45,971 nucleotides of DNA, from positions 1 to 45,971 of the IMG/VR virus record IMGVR_UViG_3300042890_004538; one strand, written 5' to 3'. This document shows, piece after piece, positions 31,572-40,242 of this stretch. The position numbers and the translations under genes were made by a program. The DNA is from a virus. The first letter of the stretch is position 1, and every line of letters begins with the position of its first letter. The notes below the pieces were generated by a model that was given only the letters and a program-made list of their open reading frames with translations, made no database searches and had not been told where the DNA came from.

Positions 31572-32037
31572 TTAACTTTTCGATTATTGTTTCACGTATT
31601 CCTTTACGTTTTATACCATCTTGATGGTTAGGACAAAGAACAAAGTTTGGGTGTAGAAATTCATCCATGTTCAAATCATCAACTGCAACCCATTTGACAT
31701 CATTCTTCCACGCATGCAACTGTAACCAAGCTTTTATTTCATCTGCCCGACCACCTTCAAGATTCATACCAGTGTATGTTTTCATAGATGGCGTAAACCC
31801 AATTGGCCCTTTTAACACACAGTTATGTGCGAATATCTCACGCATTTCTTGTAGTGTATATTGAGTTCTCCAATCAGATGATAAGATTATCTCTGCACCA
31901 GTTTCTTGTAGAATGAAGTTGAACGCAGCAACGCATTTAACATCAAACATGTAAGAACCCCATTTGTTTTTAGTGCCAACTCCGTATGTAGAATTGGTTG
32001 CCAAAACTCCGTCTATGTCTAAAAATATGTATTTCAT
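31564..32037 (-). CDS. HAD phosphatase (RNA-repair HAD type), 157 aa
   Basis: Motif I IFLDIDGVLATNS, motif II IILSSDWR, motif IV WVAVDDL, matching the HAD domain family named after Swiss-army-knife RNA-repair proteins. Phosphatase activity on nucleotides or RNA ends is likely. First gene of the operon from the promoter at 32042-32072. Confidence 0.8.
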   Translation of the reverse strand: MKYIFLDIDGVLATNSTYGVGTKNKWGSYMFDVKCVAAFNFILQETGAEIILSSDWRTQYTLQEMREIFAHNCVLKGPIGFTPSMKTYTGMNLEGGRADEIKAWLQLHAWKNDVKWVAVDDLNMDEFLHPNFVLCPNHQDGIKRKGIRETIIEKLNV

Positions 32038-32041
32038 ATTA

Positions 32042-32072
32042 CAAAGATACTAAATTTATTTTAAATAATCAA
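32042..32072 (-). promoter_or_regulatory. Bacteroidota-type promoter
   Basis: TTG (32072-32070), 20-nt spacer, TATCTTTG (32049-32042). It marks the end of the NAD operon and the start of the next. Confidence 0.78.
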
Positions 32073-32536
32073 CCTCTTAATGGATTAAATTTTACTATAG
32101 TAACATCTTCACCTTCTAACTCTTCAATAATGATTGATTCGATAATATCCCAATTACCACCAGCTAAACCAGAACCCAACATAGGCAACCCAATACGCTT
32201 ACCAGTAAACTTTTCTTTAAGAACTTTAAAACCACTTCTAAGTGCATCATAATCCAAATCCATCTTACCTTGACTTCTACCCCAATAACCAAATTGTCCA
32301 TAGATATTAACAACGATTGGTGTAGTATTAACCGTATGGCTTATATTACCAAATTTAAGTGTATCACCTTTTTTGGTTGCACAATCAACTTCATAAGCTT
32401 CTGGGAACTTAGCTTTTATTAGTGGTGCAATACCAGAACCCATGGTACAGAAACAGTTACAACAGTGAGCTATCAATTCAAATTGTTCAGCATCTCTAAC
32501 TAAATCACCTTCTACGTACTTAAGTTCTTTTACCAT
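32069..32536 (-). CDS. Macrodomain (ADP-ribose-binding) protein, 155 aa
   Basis: Macrodomain of the ADP-ribose-1''-phosphate processing/TARG1-like type: YVEGDLVRDAEQFELIAHCCNCFCTMGSGIAPLIKAKFPEA at the ligand pocket, IYGQFGYWGRS, and LPMLGSGLAGGNW. Such proteins hydrolyse ADP-ribose esters (on proteins, nucleic acid, or free O-acetyl-ADP-ribose/ADPR-1''-P). It is the last gene of the NAD operon, consistent with ADP-ribose handling. Confidence 0.88.
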   Translation of the reverse strand: MVKELKYVEGDLVRDAEQFELIAHCCNCFCTMGSGIAPLIKAKFPEAYEVDCATKKGDTLKFGNISHTVNTTPIVVNIYGQFGYWGRSQGKMDLDYDALRSGFKVLKEKFTGKRIGLPMLGSGLAGGNWDIIESIIIEELEGEDVTIVKFNPLRG

Positions 32537-32991
32537 TTTGGATATTTTACTAAATTGTAATTAATTTCTGCCTCACTAGGAATTATTTTAAGATTTTTAA
32601 AATCTGTCCCGTATATACTACCATCCCATGATGCTTGAACACACTCACCTTCATGAATTGTAAATGAATGCAACACACCATTTACTCTAACAAAAAATTC
32701 TTCACCTTCTTCAGCTTCCGCTAATGAACCTTTGTTAAATGAAAAACTTGGTAGTTCTAAATCGCAAGTACGTAAAAAATATAATGGGTCTTCATTAAAC
32801 AATTCTAATTCTTCATTATCTTCAGTTGTTACATCATCAAGAAGATTATGTTTAATAATCTTGATTTTTTTAACCTTTGGTGGGTATACCTTACTCACCA
32901 AATCATCAATCAAATCACTAGTATAACCGTTAACATTATAATCAGTTAAAAACTCACTAATAATCACCCTAAACTCGTTCTCTTTAATCAT
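32530..32991 (-). CDS. Hypothetical protein in the NAD operon, 153 aa
   Basis: Unrecognised; helical N-terminus and a beta-rich C-terminal half (GEEFFVRVNGVLHSFTIHEGE). Overlaps the macrodomain gene by 7 nt and lies 2 nt after NAMPT, so it is part of the NAD operon. A link to NAD or ADP-ribose is only by position. Confidence 0.65.
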   Translation of the reverse strand: MIKENEFRVIISEFLTDYNVNGYTSDLIDDLVSKVYPPKVKKIKIIKHNLLDDVTTEDNEELELFNEDPLYFLRTCDLELPSFSFNKGSLAEAEEGEEFFVRVNGVLHSFTIHEGECVQASWDGSIYGTDFKNLKIIPSEAEINYNLVKYPKW

Positions 32992-32993
32992 AA

Positions 32994-34580
32994 TTAACAG
33001 TTTTTAGCCATTTCGTACTCTCTTATTTTAGCTCTTTCTCTGATGTCTTCGAATGTGTGGTCAACAAGTATTTCACCCATTCTAAACACTTCTACAAGCT
33101 CATCTTTAACATCGTTATAGTCAGCATCCATTGACGTTACTGTACGGTATGTACCATCGTCATTCTTAACCAATTTTAAACGACCTTGTTTAGATTTCTT
33201 GAATGATTTTGTGATGTTACCATCAGCATCCATTTCAGTTGGAGACTTAACAACATTTTTCTCTTCACCATCCAATATAGCAAAACATGCTTTGGTTGCG
33301 AAGTTCTGTGTATCACGGTTGATATCAGCTTGTAACAATTTACCACCCATACCCAACGCTAAGTTCTCTGGAGAGATTTTCTCTTCTTCTAACATTGCAT
33401 AAATTTCACCAATAGAATCCAAGTTAACACCATCACCTTGAATAACACGTATTTGTGGAGGTAATACCTTATAACCCTTTTCGTTTACTGTATATCCGAA
33501 TTTATCAAACAAAATAGCAAAGATTTCTTTCAACGTATTGATAACGTGTCCAGAATCTGGACGGATAACTAATTGATTACCTGGTTCCGATGGACGACTT
33601 AAGATAAGGTCACGTAATTCAGTACCCCATTTTTCAGAGCATGCTTTGAAGATATTGAATGAGTCAGATACACAAGCAACGATTCCAGTTGGGAAAAGTG
33701 TAAGAACTCGTTTCATCAATTCCAACTCACCATCTTCACCTTTAAGTGTCATGATTGAGTGTTCTGTTGCTGGAATGGATAATCCGTAGATTGTTTCAGT
33801 ATTGTAGATGTCTCTAATCATGTTAGATGCAACAATGGTATCAGAACCTCTGAAGTTAACCAAGTGTGCTGACCCACCAATCTTAGCCGATTGTACAGAT
33901 GATACACCTCGGAAACCGAAATCATTCAATACGAAGTCAACCAAGAAATCGATTGTACCTTCATCATATGATGTACAGTCTGAAAATGACTTCATAACGA
34001 TTTTACGAACTTCACGTGATAGTGTAGCCACAGTAATTGGATACCATACTTGCAATAGAATTGATTCTAAGAAGTTTGTTAACCATGCACAATTGTCATC
34101 CAACGATTCAATTGTAAACAATACGTTTTTGGTATTAACTACAGTACCTTCTGGAACTGCTTTGATACTGATAGGTAATTTACCATCGTATTTCTCAACA
34201 ATATAGTCAAATTTGCTTCTATCGAATACATCATCACGACCAAACACACCTAACTTTGTTCCAAGCAATTCATATGCTTCATCAACTTCTTCTTTGGTGA
34301 TAGCAATACCTTCAAGATACTGTTTCAACACGATTTGAAGACCGTAGAAAAGTGTCTCTGAAAACTTACCACCACGTGATTCCAAATAAGAAATCATCTT
34401 GGTCATCTCAACACCATAAAACTTGTGATGTGAGAACTTATATGCATCAGTACATAAAATAAGGTTGTCTGGTTTTGTCAATACCTTTGTTAGATATTTT
34501 TGCATTTCTTCGATGCTGGTCCAATCTTTAGCAGCGATTGCACGTTCTAATTTTCTTGCTAGATTTCTTTGTAAACTCAT
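32994..34580 (-). CDS. nadV: Nicotinamide phosphoribosyltransferase (NAMPT/NadV), 528 aa
   Basis: Joins nicotinamide and PRPP to NMN. Family landmarks: LCTDAYKFSHHKFYG (substrate Asp/Tyr), RGGKFSETLFYGLQ, VNFRGSDTIVA (Asp219 region in human NAMPT), IPATEHSIM with the catalytic His (human His247), LVIRPDSGHV and IRVIQGDGV. Full length for the family, with ~40 extra N-terminal residues. It lies in one operon with the NMN adenylyltransferase/Nudix gene and a macrodomain gene. Confidence 0.94.
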   Translation of the reverse strand: MSLQRNLARKLERAIAAKDWTSIEEMQKYLTKVLTKPDNLILCTDAYKFSHHKFYGVEMTKMISYLESRGGKFSETLFYGLQIVLKQYLEGIAITKEEVDEAYELLGTKLGVFGRDDVFDRSKFDYIVEKYDGKLPISIKAVPEGTVVNTKNVLFTIESLDDNCAWLTNFLESILLQVWYPITVATLSREVRKIVMKSFSDCTSYDEGTIDFLVDFVLNDFGFRGVSSVQSAKIGGSAHLVNFRGSDTIVASNMIRDIYNTETIYGLSIPATEHSIMTLKGEDGELELMKRVLTLFPTGIVACVSDSFNIFKACSEKWGTELRDLILSRPSEPGNQLVIRPDSGHVINTLKEIFAILFDKFGYTVNEKGYKVLPPQIRVIQGDGVNLDSIGEIYAMLEEEKISPENLALGMGGKLLQADINRDTQNFATKACFAILDGEEKNVVKSPTEMDADGNITKSFKKSKQGRLKLVKNDDGTYRTVTSMDADYNDVKDELVEVFRMGEILVDHTFEDIRERAKIREYEMAKNC

Positions 34581-34590
34581 AATATTTGTT

Positions 34591-34929
34591 TTACTTTGTT
34601 TTTATTATCACAACTTCTTTATTTAATTTTTCAGCTTTAGTAATACTATCTTTGGTTCCTTTACTCTCACCATCCCAAAAAGCCACAATGATATTTGCAT
34701 TATTAACAATATCTGTATTCCTTATCGGACCAGCAGCTGGTCCATGTTTTTTCCAATCTGGTTTAAAGATAAGTGTTTCAATATTATTTTCTTTTGCGTA
34801 TTGTTCACCCAATGAGTCAGCACCTTTAGCCCCACCACTAATCAATAATGTTATATCAATGGTTGAAAGTGTTTCTTTAACCAAATCGTAATCATCAAAG
34901 TTTCTACTACCAATAACTGCTACCCTCAC
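34591..34929 (-). CDS. SLOG/YspA-like DUF2493 protein, 112 aa
   Basis: MRVAVIGSRNFDDYDLV, LLISGGAKGADSLGEQYAKENNI and HGPAAGPIRNTDIV are the DUF2493/YspA-type SLOG motifs; SLOG folds bind nucleotides or ADP-ribose derivatives. Starts with GTG (34929-34927), overlapping the upstream TGA as GTGA. Position between NMNAT and NAMPT suggests an NAD- or ADPR-related ligand (inference). Confidence 0.85.
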   Translation of the reverse strand: MRVAVIGSRNFDDYDLVKETLSTIDITLLISGGAKGADSLGEQYAKENNIETLIFKPDWKKHGPAAGPIRNTDIVNNANIIVAFWDGESKGTKDSITKAEKLNKEVVIIKTK

Positions 34930-35930
34930 GATATACTTTCTCCGTATTTAGCTTTTGCTTGTTCAATAGCCATGGGTATTGTCTCTTTAGCTTCAGCTAA
35001 TACTTGATTCATCGATAAGTAAACACGCAATTTGGCATACAAGTCTCTATGTTCAACCATTATGTCTTTATCAACATCTATACTCTTAGGTTCTACCCAA
35101 TGTAGACTAAAAATATCATCAGATGGTTCAATACGTCCCCACAAGAACTTACCAATAAATAATGTAGTCATAATACCAGATTCTGTTTTACCATATCTCC
35201 AATCATTGATTGCACCACTACAAACATATTTAACATCACTAATCTCAGCGTTACCACCAGTTTCTTCACTGAACTCACGTTTAGCTGCTTCTTCCCAACT
35301 TGCATCAGTTCTATCAACAAATCCACCGATGAAACGATAAAATTCTTCGTTAGGTTTTTTAGCCAAAAGGATTTGCCCTTTATCGTTGTATACGGTGATA
35401 TCTACTGTTGGATATGTTACTGGTCTAGCAGCGTATGTTGCGTGGATTACACCAGCTCTAAAGTCTTTAGAAGCAAGAATTTCTTTAGATACTTGTTTAC
35501 GAACTTCAGTTCCAGAGTATAATACATCAGTTGTTAATTCAATAACAGCATATTTACCAGAATAGTAAGGAATGAATGAATCACGACTACCATATAGAAT
35601 AGCAGTAAGTTCACCAAATGGTACTTGTATTTGATTATCTAACTCTCTAGACCATTTCTCATTACACCTTTGGTCTTTTAATGGCAAGACAATTACGTTA
35701 GGGTAAATTTCTTTAATCATAGCTTCTCTAGAAGCGTAATCTAAAGGATTGGATTTTGTGTTGCCAATAACTGGAACACCTAAGAAAACAATAACTTTTT
35801 TATGGTTTTCAATTACCTTATCGATAAGATTGATATGACCTTCATGTAGTTTATGTACTTGAAAACGTGCTATTATTACACCTATTTGTGATTGGTCTAT
35901 TATTTCTTCTTGTTTATTTTTAACTTCCAT
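34926..35930 (-). CDS. nadM: Bifunctional NMN adenylyltransferase/Nudix ADP-ribose hydrolase, 334 aa
   Basis: The N-terminal adenylyltransferase (GVIIARFQVHKLHEGHINLID with HxGH; YSGTEVRKQ in place of ISSTxxR) makes NAD+ from NMN and ATP. The C-terminal Nudix domain (about residues 190-300) has GGFVDRTDASWEEAAKREFSEET, one residue longer between the Gly and the Arg-Glu than the classic box, as in some NMNAT-fused enzymes that hydrolyse ADP-ribose to AMP and ribose-5-P. ATG 35930 is used because the promoter sits at 35951-35982. First gene of the NAD operon. Confidence 0.92.
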   Translation of the reverse strand: MEVKNKQEEIIDQSQIGVIIARFQVHKLHEGHINLIDKVIENHKKVIVFLGVPVIGNTKSNPLDYASREAMIKEIYPNVIVLPLKDQRCNEKWSRELDNQIQVPFGELTAILYGSRDSFIPYYSGKYAVIELTTDVLYSGTEVRKQVSKEILASKDFRAGVIHATYAARPVTYPTVDITVYNDKGQILLAKKPNEEFYRFIGGFVDRTDASWEEAAKREFSEETGGNAEISDVKYVCSGAINDWRYGKTESGIMTTLFIGKFLWGRIEPSDDIFSLHWVEPKSIDVDKDIMVEHRDLYAKLRVYLSMNQVLAEAKETIPMAIEQAKAKYGESIS

Positions 35931-35950
35931 AATTTTATTTTTTGTTTTAA

Positions 35951-35982
35951 CAAAGATAAGTATAATATTTGAATCCACCAAA
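35951..35982 (-). promoter_or_regulatory. Bacteroidota-type promoter for the NAD operon
   Basis: TTTG (35982-35979), 20-nt spacer, TATCTTTG (35958-35951), followed by the nadM ATG at 35930. No other full promoter match lies before 32069. Confidence 0.8.
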
Positions 35983-36001
35983 TATTTTTTAATTTAATTA
36001 C

Positions 36002-36037
36002 AAAAAAAATTCCCAACCACACAAGTAATTGGGGATT
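36002..36037 (-). terminator. Intrinsic terminator after the AAA ATPase gene
   Basis: Nine-bp stem with one G-T pair (arms 36008-36016 and 36029-36037) and eight T on the minus strand. It insulates the NAD operon from upstream genes. Confidence 0.75.
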
Positions 36038-36041
36038 TTAA

Positions 36042-37352
36042 TTATTTAACTGAAAAACCCATAGTTTGTTTCTCTTTATCTACTTGAGAAGAATAGAAAC
36101 CTTTATATGATTCTTCAATAAGACTTATAGTATCTTTTAATGTCCAATTTTCATCATCTTCTGACATTTCTTTAATGTTGTCAGCTAAGTTAGCAATAAA
36201 CGCACCAGTAATATTAACCTTCTTACCATTTATTCTACCTTTTAAGCTTTCATAAACTTCTTCAAGTTGCCATTTTTCTGGTAAGTGTATTTTACAAACT
36301 TTAACAATTTGCTCTTCATTTAAGAAACTATAATCTAATGTGAAATTAAAACGGCCTGGTCTTTCAGCTGCTTTATCAACAAGACCTTTATCGTTGGTAG
36401 ATGCTAAAAGACTTATCTTTCTTTTCTTAACACCATCAAAGAATGATAAGAATTGACCCAACAAACGAGTGTAACTACCATTTTCACGTGAACCTAAGTA
36501 TAAGTCAATATCATCCATGATGATAACTGCATTATCAAATATTTCACAAGCCTCCATAATCGATGTTAAATCATCTGAATTACCAAAGTCTGGGATTATA
36601 AATGTAACCGTTGGAATCAATCTACGAGAAATCTCACGTATAGATTCTGTTTTACCAGTACCTGGTTCCCCATTCAATAAGTACCTAGCATTACCACCTC
36701 TAGCAACACGATTGATGAAATGCTCAATGAATTTCATTTGTGTCTCATTTAAGATAAGTTCGTTGCTAGATTCTTGAATATCGATTATTTCAATACCTCT
36801 AAATCTACCCTCCCTTAATTTAACTTTGATACATTTACCCTTGTATTCAGAATTATTGAATGATAAACTAACAATCTTTTTGTATAGTTCTTCAAATTTA
36901 GAAACAACCATACCTTTTTTTGTTGTAATATGTAATTGGTTGATTAACTCATTCCTATTATCCAAATAACTTTTTGTTTGGATAATGTAATCATTTTCAT
37001 CACCTTCAATATTAACTGAAAACCAAAAAGAACCAGTTATTTCAAATGCACCACCAAAATTAACTCTACCAATACCATCAACATAACCGTAGCTATTTGT
37101 AGTAACATCTTTTTGTTTACCTCTATAAGAATCATGAAGATATGCGTTGATAATTGCAAACTCAATAAAACTAATTTCCTCAGTGTAATACTGTGTAGAA
37201 TAATCTTCCCCATCTTCTTCATCTTCATCATATTCAAAAGATTTTGACAATGTTTCTAAATCATCAATTGTTAACCTCTTGTCAATAGCATCTAAAACAG
37301 CTTGTGGAATTTCGATGTATTCTGATTCTGTTGTTTTTTTAATTTTTCCCAT
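36042..37352 (-). CDS. AAA+ ATPase, 436 aa
   Basis: AAA+ module in the C-terminal half: Walker A LLNGEPGTGKTESI (about residues 232-245), Walker B NAVIIMDDIDLY, sensor-1 LASTNDKG and arginine region ERPGRFNF. The N-terminal ~210 aa are unrecognised and probably bind substrate. It resembles CDC48/BCS1-like classical AAA proteins, so an unfoldase or remodelling role is more likely than a helicase. Last gene of the 39.76-36.0 kb operon. Confidence 0.85.
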   Translation of the reverse strand: MGKIKKTTESEYIEIPQAVLDAIDKRLTIDDLETLSKSFEYDEDEEDGEDYSTQYYTEEISFIEFAIINAYLHDSYRGKQKDVTTNSYGYVDGIGRVNFGGAFEITGSFWFSVNIEGDENDYIIQTKSYLDNRNELINQLHITTKKGMVVSKFEELYKKIVSLSFNNSEYKGKCIKVKLREGRFRGIEIIDIQESSNELILNETQMKFIEHFINRVARGGNARYLLNGEPGTGKTESIREISRRLIPTVTFIIPDFGNSDDLTSIMEACEIFDNAVIIMDDIDLYLGSRENGSYTRLLGQFLSFFDGVKKRKISLLASTNDKGLVDKAAERPGRFNFTLDYSFLNEEQIVKVCKIHLPEKWQLEEVYESLKGRINGKKVNITGAFIANLADNIKEMSEDDENWTLKDTISLIEESYKGFYSSQVDKEKQTMGFSVK

Positions 37353-37373
37353 TGTTCTATGTTTTATTAATTA

Positions 37374-38024
37374 TTATTTTACCCTATCTATTAACTTATT
37401 TAATGGAATATTACCCAATTTATCAATAACTGTTTTATAACTAACTGGTTTATAATCATGCAGCATACATCCAACATCCATAACTCTTCTACCATCATAA
37501 TAACCTTTATCATCACCATTGTATATATTTCCATGGGAATGACCATGTAAATGATATGAACCATGATGCTTTTTATTCCATTCAAATATTGGGTAATGCA
37601 TACAACAAAAAAGTGTTTCAGTTCTTACCAACGCTCCATTAAAATTAGGGTCTGGTTGATTGTACCTTACTCTAACCTCTAGGTAATCTTGAACACTTGA
37701 AAATTTACCAATCTTTTTGATATCTTCTAATTTATCATGATTACCCATAACATAATGTATAGTACCATTAAGTTTATACATCATACCTTCAACAAACGCT
37801 TTATCCTCACCTCTAGCAAAAGCTAAATCACCAATGTATATGACTATATCATCTGGGCCAACAACCTCATTCCAACCTTCTTCAATCGCAATATGCATTT
37901 CATGAATATCATTGAATGGTCTATTGTCAAATTTAAGAACATTTTGATGAAACAAATGAAAGTCAGATGTAAAAAATATATCACGTTCTGTCTTTCCTTG
38001 CGTTAAATCTATTTCAAGTCTCAT
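37374..38024 (-). CDS. Phage metallophosphoesterase, 216 aa
   Basis: Calcineurin-like fold: FFTSDFHLFHQNVLKFDNRPF, IYIGDLAFARG, HYVMGNHDKLE, MHYPIFEW and HLHGHSHGN. Closest in layout to the small metallophosphatases common in T4-like and jumbo phages. Substrate unknown; overlaps the upstream gene by 4 nt. Confidence 0.88.
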   Translation of the reverse strand: MRLEIDLTQGKTERDIFFTSDFHLFHQNVLKFDNRPFNDIHEMHIAIEEGWNEVVGPDDIVIYIGDLAFARGEDKAFVEGMMYKLNGTIHYVMGNHDKLEDIKKIGKFSSVQDYLEVRVRYNQPDPNFNGALVRTETLFCCMHYPIFEWNKKHHGSYHLHGHSHGNIYNGDDKGYYDGRRVMDVGCMLHDYKPVSYKTVIDKLGNIPLNKLIDRVK

Positions 38025-38617
38025 TTTTCAGAATTTTCAAGTTTTGCTTTCAATGCACTCAAAGCATCATTCGCATCACCTAATTGATATTTAGCTGTTC
38101 TATCATTTTTTTCAGCTATTTTTTCCGCTTGTTTTTTTAAATCATTGTCATTGCTTGAAGATGCTCTTTTAATAAAGCTTGAATGTTTGATAGCACCAAT
38201 TAACCAATTGATATGTTTATCACCTTTTAAAGCTTTTGTCATGACCCAATTAATTAACTCATGAGCAACTGATACAGATAAAAATGTTGTTGTGTTTTTA
38301 CCAGTAACACCCATTTTCTTCTCACCCATAAGCTTTACCATTGGTGTTGTTTTATCAGCGTTATCATCAAATATCGTTTTTAACGATTTCATCACATTAG
38401 CTTTAAACTCTTCAGTGTGGATACCTTCTAGGATTTCTTGTGTTGATATCAACTCATCTCTAGTGATAGCACATCTGAATTCACCTTCTGGTTTATCCAT
38501 TACCTTTGTGATATTTGAAATAGGCATATAAGCTCTAACCAAATGATTTAAGAAGTTTTTAGACTTCGGATTTTCTAACATATTATCAAAATATGTGTGG
38601 ATTTGTTCTTGTGTCAT
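38021..38617 (-). CDS. Hypothetical protein, 198 aa
   Basis: Helical protein starting MTQEQIHTYFDNMLENPKSK, with a Lys/Asn/Asp-rich C-terminus. No recognised domain. Coupled to the phosphoesterase gene by ATGA. Confidence 0.68.
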   Translation of the reverse strand: MTQEQIHTYFDNMLENPKSKNFLNHLVRAYMPISNITKVMDKPEGEFRCAITRDELISTQEILEGIHTEEFKANVMKSLKTIFDDNADKTTPMVKLMGEKKMGVTGKNTTTFLSVSVAHELINWVMTKALKGDKHINWLIGAIKHSSFIKRASSSNDNDLKKQAEKIAEKNDRTAKYQLGDANDALSALKAKLENSEK

Positions 38618-38623
38618 ATTTAT

Positions 38624-39001
38624 TTATTTATTTAAAATTATATACGTGTAAACTATGAATAACTGAGTATAATGCAATACTTGGTCAAAACCAATTGTTG
38701 TGAAAAAACCATACCATTTTTGATTTGTCGCAAATTTACTTGTCATTCTACTAGTGATATAATCAGTTATCCAATGCATGATAAATATTGAAATAAATGA
38801 TAATGAAATACTATGCATCGTGATTGGTACTTTTATCAATAAAAAGAATAAATACCAAGTAACAATTGTTGTTAAACTATAAATGGTTACATGTGCTGTT
38901 AACCAAAAGTTATCTTTACTTTTGTTTTCACCCATTTCTCTTGTTTGTAATACGAAGTCGGCCACCCAGTGCACCAAAATCAAATATATAAAAATCCACA
39001 T
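38624..39001 (-). CDS. DUF3307-like membrane protein, 125 aa
   Basis: Polytopic protein beginning FIYLILVHWVADFVLQTREMGENKSKDNFWLTAHVTIY, then IFIMHWITDYITSRM. This HW(V/I)(A/T)DF...H...HWxxDY pattern is that of DUF3307, a four-helix membrane family found in phages and bacteria. Function unknown. Confidence 0.78.
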   Translation of the reverse strand: MWIFIYLILVHWVADFVLQTREMGENKSKDNFWLTAHVTIYSLTTIVTWYLFFLLIKVPITMHSISLSFISIFIMHWITDYITSRMTSKFATNQKWYGFFTTIGFDQVLHYTQLFIVYTYIILNK

Positions 39002-39396
39002 TATGCTAATACTTCTTTAACGATTTTTGAAACCAAAGCATTATCAGCTTTTCCTTTGTACTCTTTATTGAAAGCACCCATCATTTTACCCATATCATCA
39101 ATACCAGTATTCTTGTATGATTCAAGTATTGAGCGAATCAATACTTCATCCATAAGTGTTGGTAAATATGGTTTGATGTATTCTAATTCTCTTAGAGAAT
39201 CTTCTGTATTGGTTTGTTTAAGTGATTTATCCATTTTCTTAAGGATATTCATCACAGATTCATCTGTAACACCACCATTACGACTTTCTTCGTTTTGTAT
39301 TTCTCCCTTAACAACACCTAAAAAGTTTTTCTTTTCCATTTCTTTAGCTTTAAAAGCTGTCATGAAATCCGCATTGATTTGTTCTTTTAAACTCAT
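39001..39396 (-). CDS. YqeY/GatB C-terminal-like protein, 131 aa
   Basis: MSLKEQINADFMTAFKAKEMEKKNFLGVVKGEI...ELEYIKPYLPTLMDE and GKMMGAFNKEYKGKADNALVSKIVKEVL match the YqeY family, which shares the tRNA-binding tail fold of the GatB amidotransferase. In bacteria it is a small stand-alone protein with a suspected tRNA-related role. Fits the translation theme of this phage. Confidence 0.88.
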   Translation of the reverse strand: MSLKEQINADFMTAFKAKEMEKKNFLGVVKGEIQNEESRNGGVTDESVMNILKKMDKSLKQTNTEDSLRELEYIKPYLPTLMDEVLIRSILESYKNTGIDDMGKMMGAFNKEYKGKADNALVSKIVKEVLA

Positions 39397-39402
39397 CTTA
39401 TT

Positions 39403-39714
39403 CTATTTTTTGATTACTAAATAATAGTGATATCCTTTATCACCTTCTGTTCCATAATAAGCTAATCTAATCTCACCATTCTTAACCTTTATAGAGAATG
39501 CACCTCTCTCTTCTTGGTTTGTATCTAACGCTAATCGAACATACTTATTTTCAGCTCTTTTAACTTTAGGTTTTTCTTCTTCAACAATTACTTGTGGTTT
39601 TTCAACTACATTAATAATTGGTGTTGGTGTTGGTACAGTTTGAACCTTAACCCTTTGTTTTGGTTCAAGCTTAATAATCGGTTTTAATTCCGCTTTTTTT
39701 CTTTCTGTACTCAT
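39403..39714 (-). CDS. Hypothetical protein, 103 aa
   Basis: Lys/Pro/Val-rich, low-complexity N-terminal half, then a small domain containing NKYVRLALDTNQEERGAFSI and YYGTEGDKGYHYYLVIKK. Not recognised. First gene of the operon from the promoter at 39733-39763. Confidence 0.62.
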   Translation of the reverse strand: MSTERKKAELKPIIKLEPKQRVKVQTVPTPTPIINVVEKPQVIVEEEKPKVKRAENKYVRLALDTNQEERGAFSIKVKNGEIRLAYYGTEGDKGYHYYLVIKK

Positions 39715-39732
39715 AATTCACTAATTATACAA

Positions 39733-39763
39733 CAAAGTTACTAATTTGTTTTCTATTTTGCAA
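39733..39763 (-). promoter_or_regulatory. Bacteroidota-type promoter
   Basis: TTG (39763-39761), 20-nt spacer, TAACTTTG (39740-39733). Confidence 0.72.
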
Positions 39764-39779
39764 CTTTTTTTGTGTTTTT

Positions 39780-39974
39780 TTATGATTTTTTTTCTTTTAT
39801 GATTAAACCATCTTTCTCTGTAATGGATACATACGTATCATTTTTACCATAAGCAAATGGTGTAAATACCATTGAATACCCATGATTCAACCAACGTTTG
39901 AATATTAATTCACCCTTCTCATTATATAGGTATAATTCATTACCCATAATCACTTTTCTAAGCTTTGTTCCCAT
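39780..39974 (-). CDS. Hypothetical small protein, 64 aa
   Basis: Beta-rich small protein (MGTKLRKVIMGNELYLYNEKGELIFKRWLNHGYSM). No recognised domain. An internal ATG ten codons in is an alternative start. Confidence 0.55.
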   Translation of the reverse strand: MGTKLRKVIMGNELYLYNEKGELIFKRWLNHGYSMVFTPFAYGKNDTYVSITEKDGLIIKEKKS

Positions 39975-40008
39975 GTTTATTTTGTATTAAATTAAATATA
40001 TAATATAC

Positions 40009-40242
40009 CTATTCATTAAGTGAATAACTTAATAGTAAATCACACATATCGCAATATGGTGGTGGTGTACTACCAATAGATGTTTTGGTGTATTTAACAC
40101 CATTTAAACTTCTTATCTCAACTACCTTACAGTTTTCTGCATCATTATCACAATCAACATAACACATTATGGCAAAACATCTATTACATAAGGCAATTGG
40201 TTCACCATTATTAAATTGGATTAGCGGATTTGGTTTTTTCAT
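40009..40242 (-). CDS. Zinc-ribbon-like small protein, 77 aa
   Basis: Cysteines in LCNRCFAIMCYVDC and YCDMCDLLL form two CxxC knuckles. ATG 40242 is used; the longer ORF starts with TTG. Overlaps the thioesterase gene by 32 nt. Confidence 0.62.
   Translation of the reverse strand: MKKPNPLIQFNNGEPIALCNRCFAIMCYVDCDNDAENCKVVEIRSLNGVKYTKTSIGSTPPPYCDMCDLLLSYSLNE

Noticed and set aside
33808-34206. 132-aa plus-strand ORF opposite NAMPT
   Set aside because: Shadow of a strongly supported NAMPT coding sequence on the other strand; no promoter or family motif.
38969-39424. 151-aa plus-strand ORF opposite the YqeY and DUF3307 genes
   Set aside because: Reverse-strand shadow; the minus-strand products match known families.
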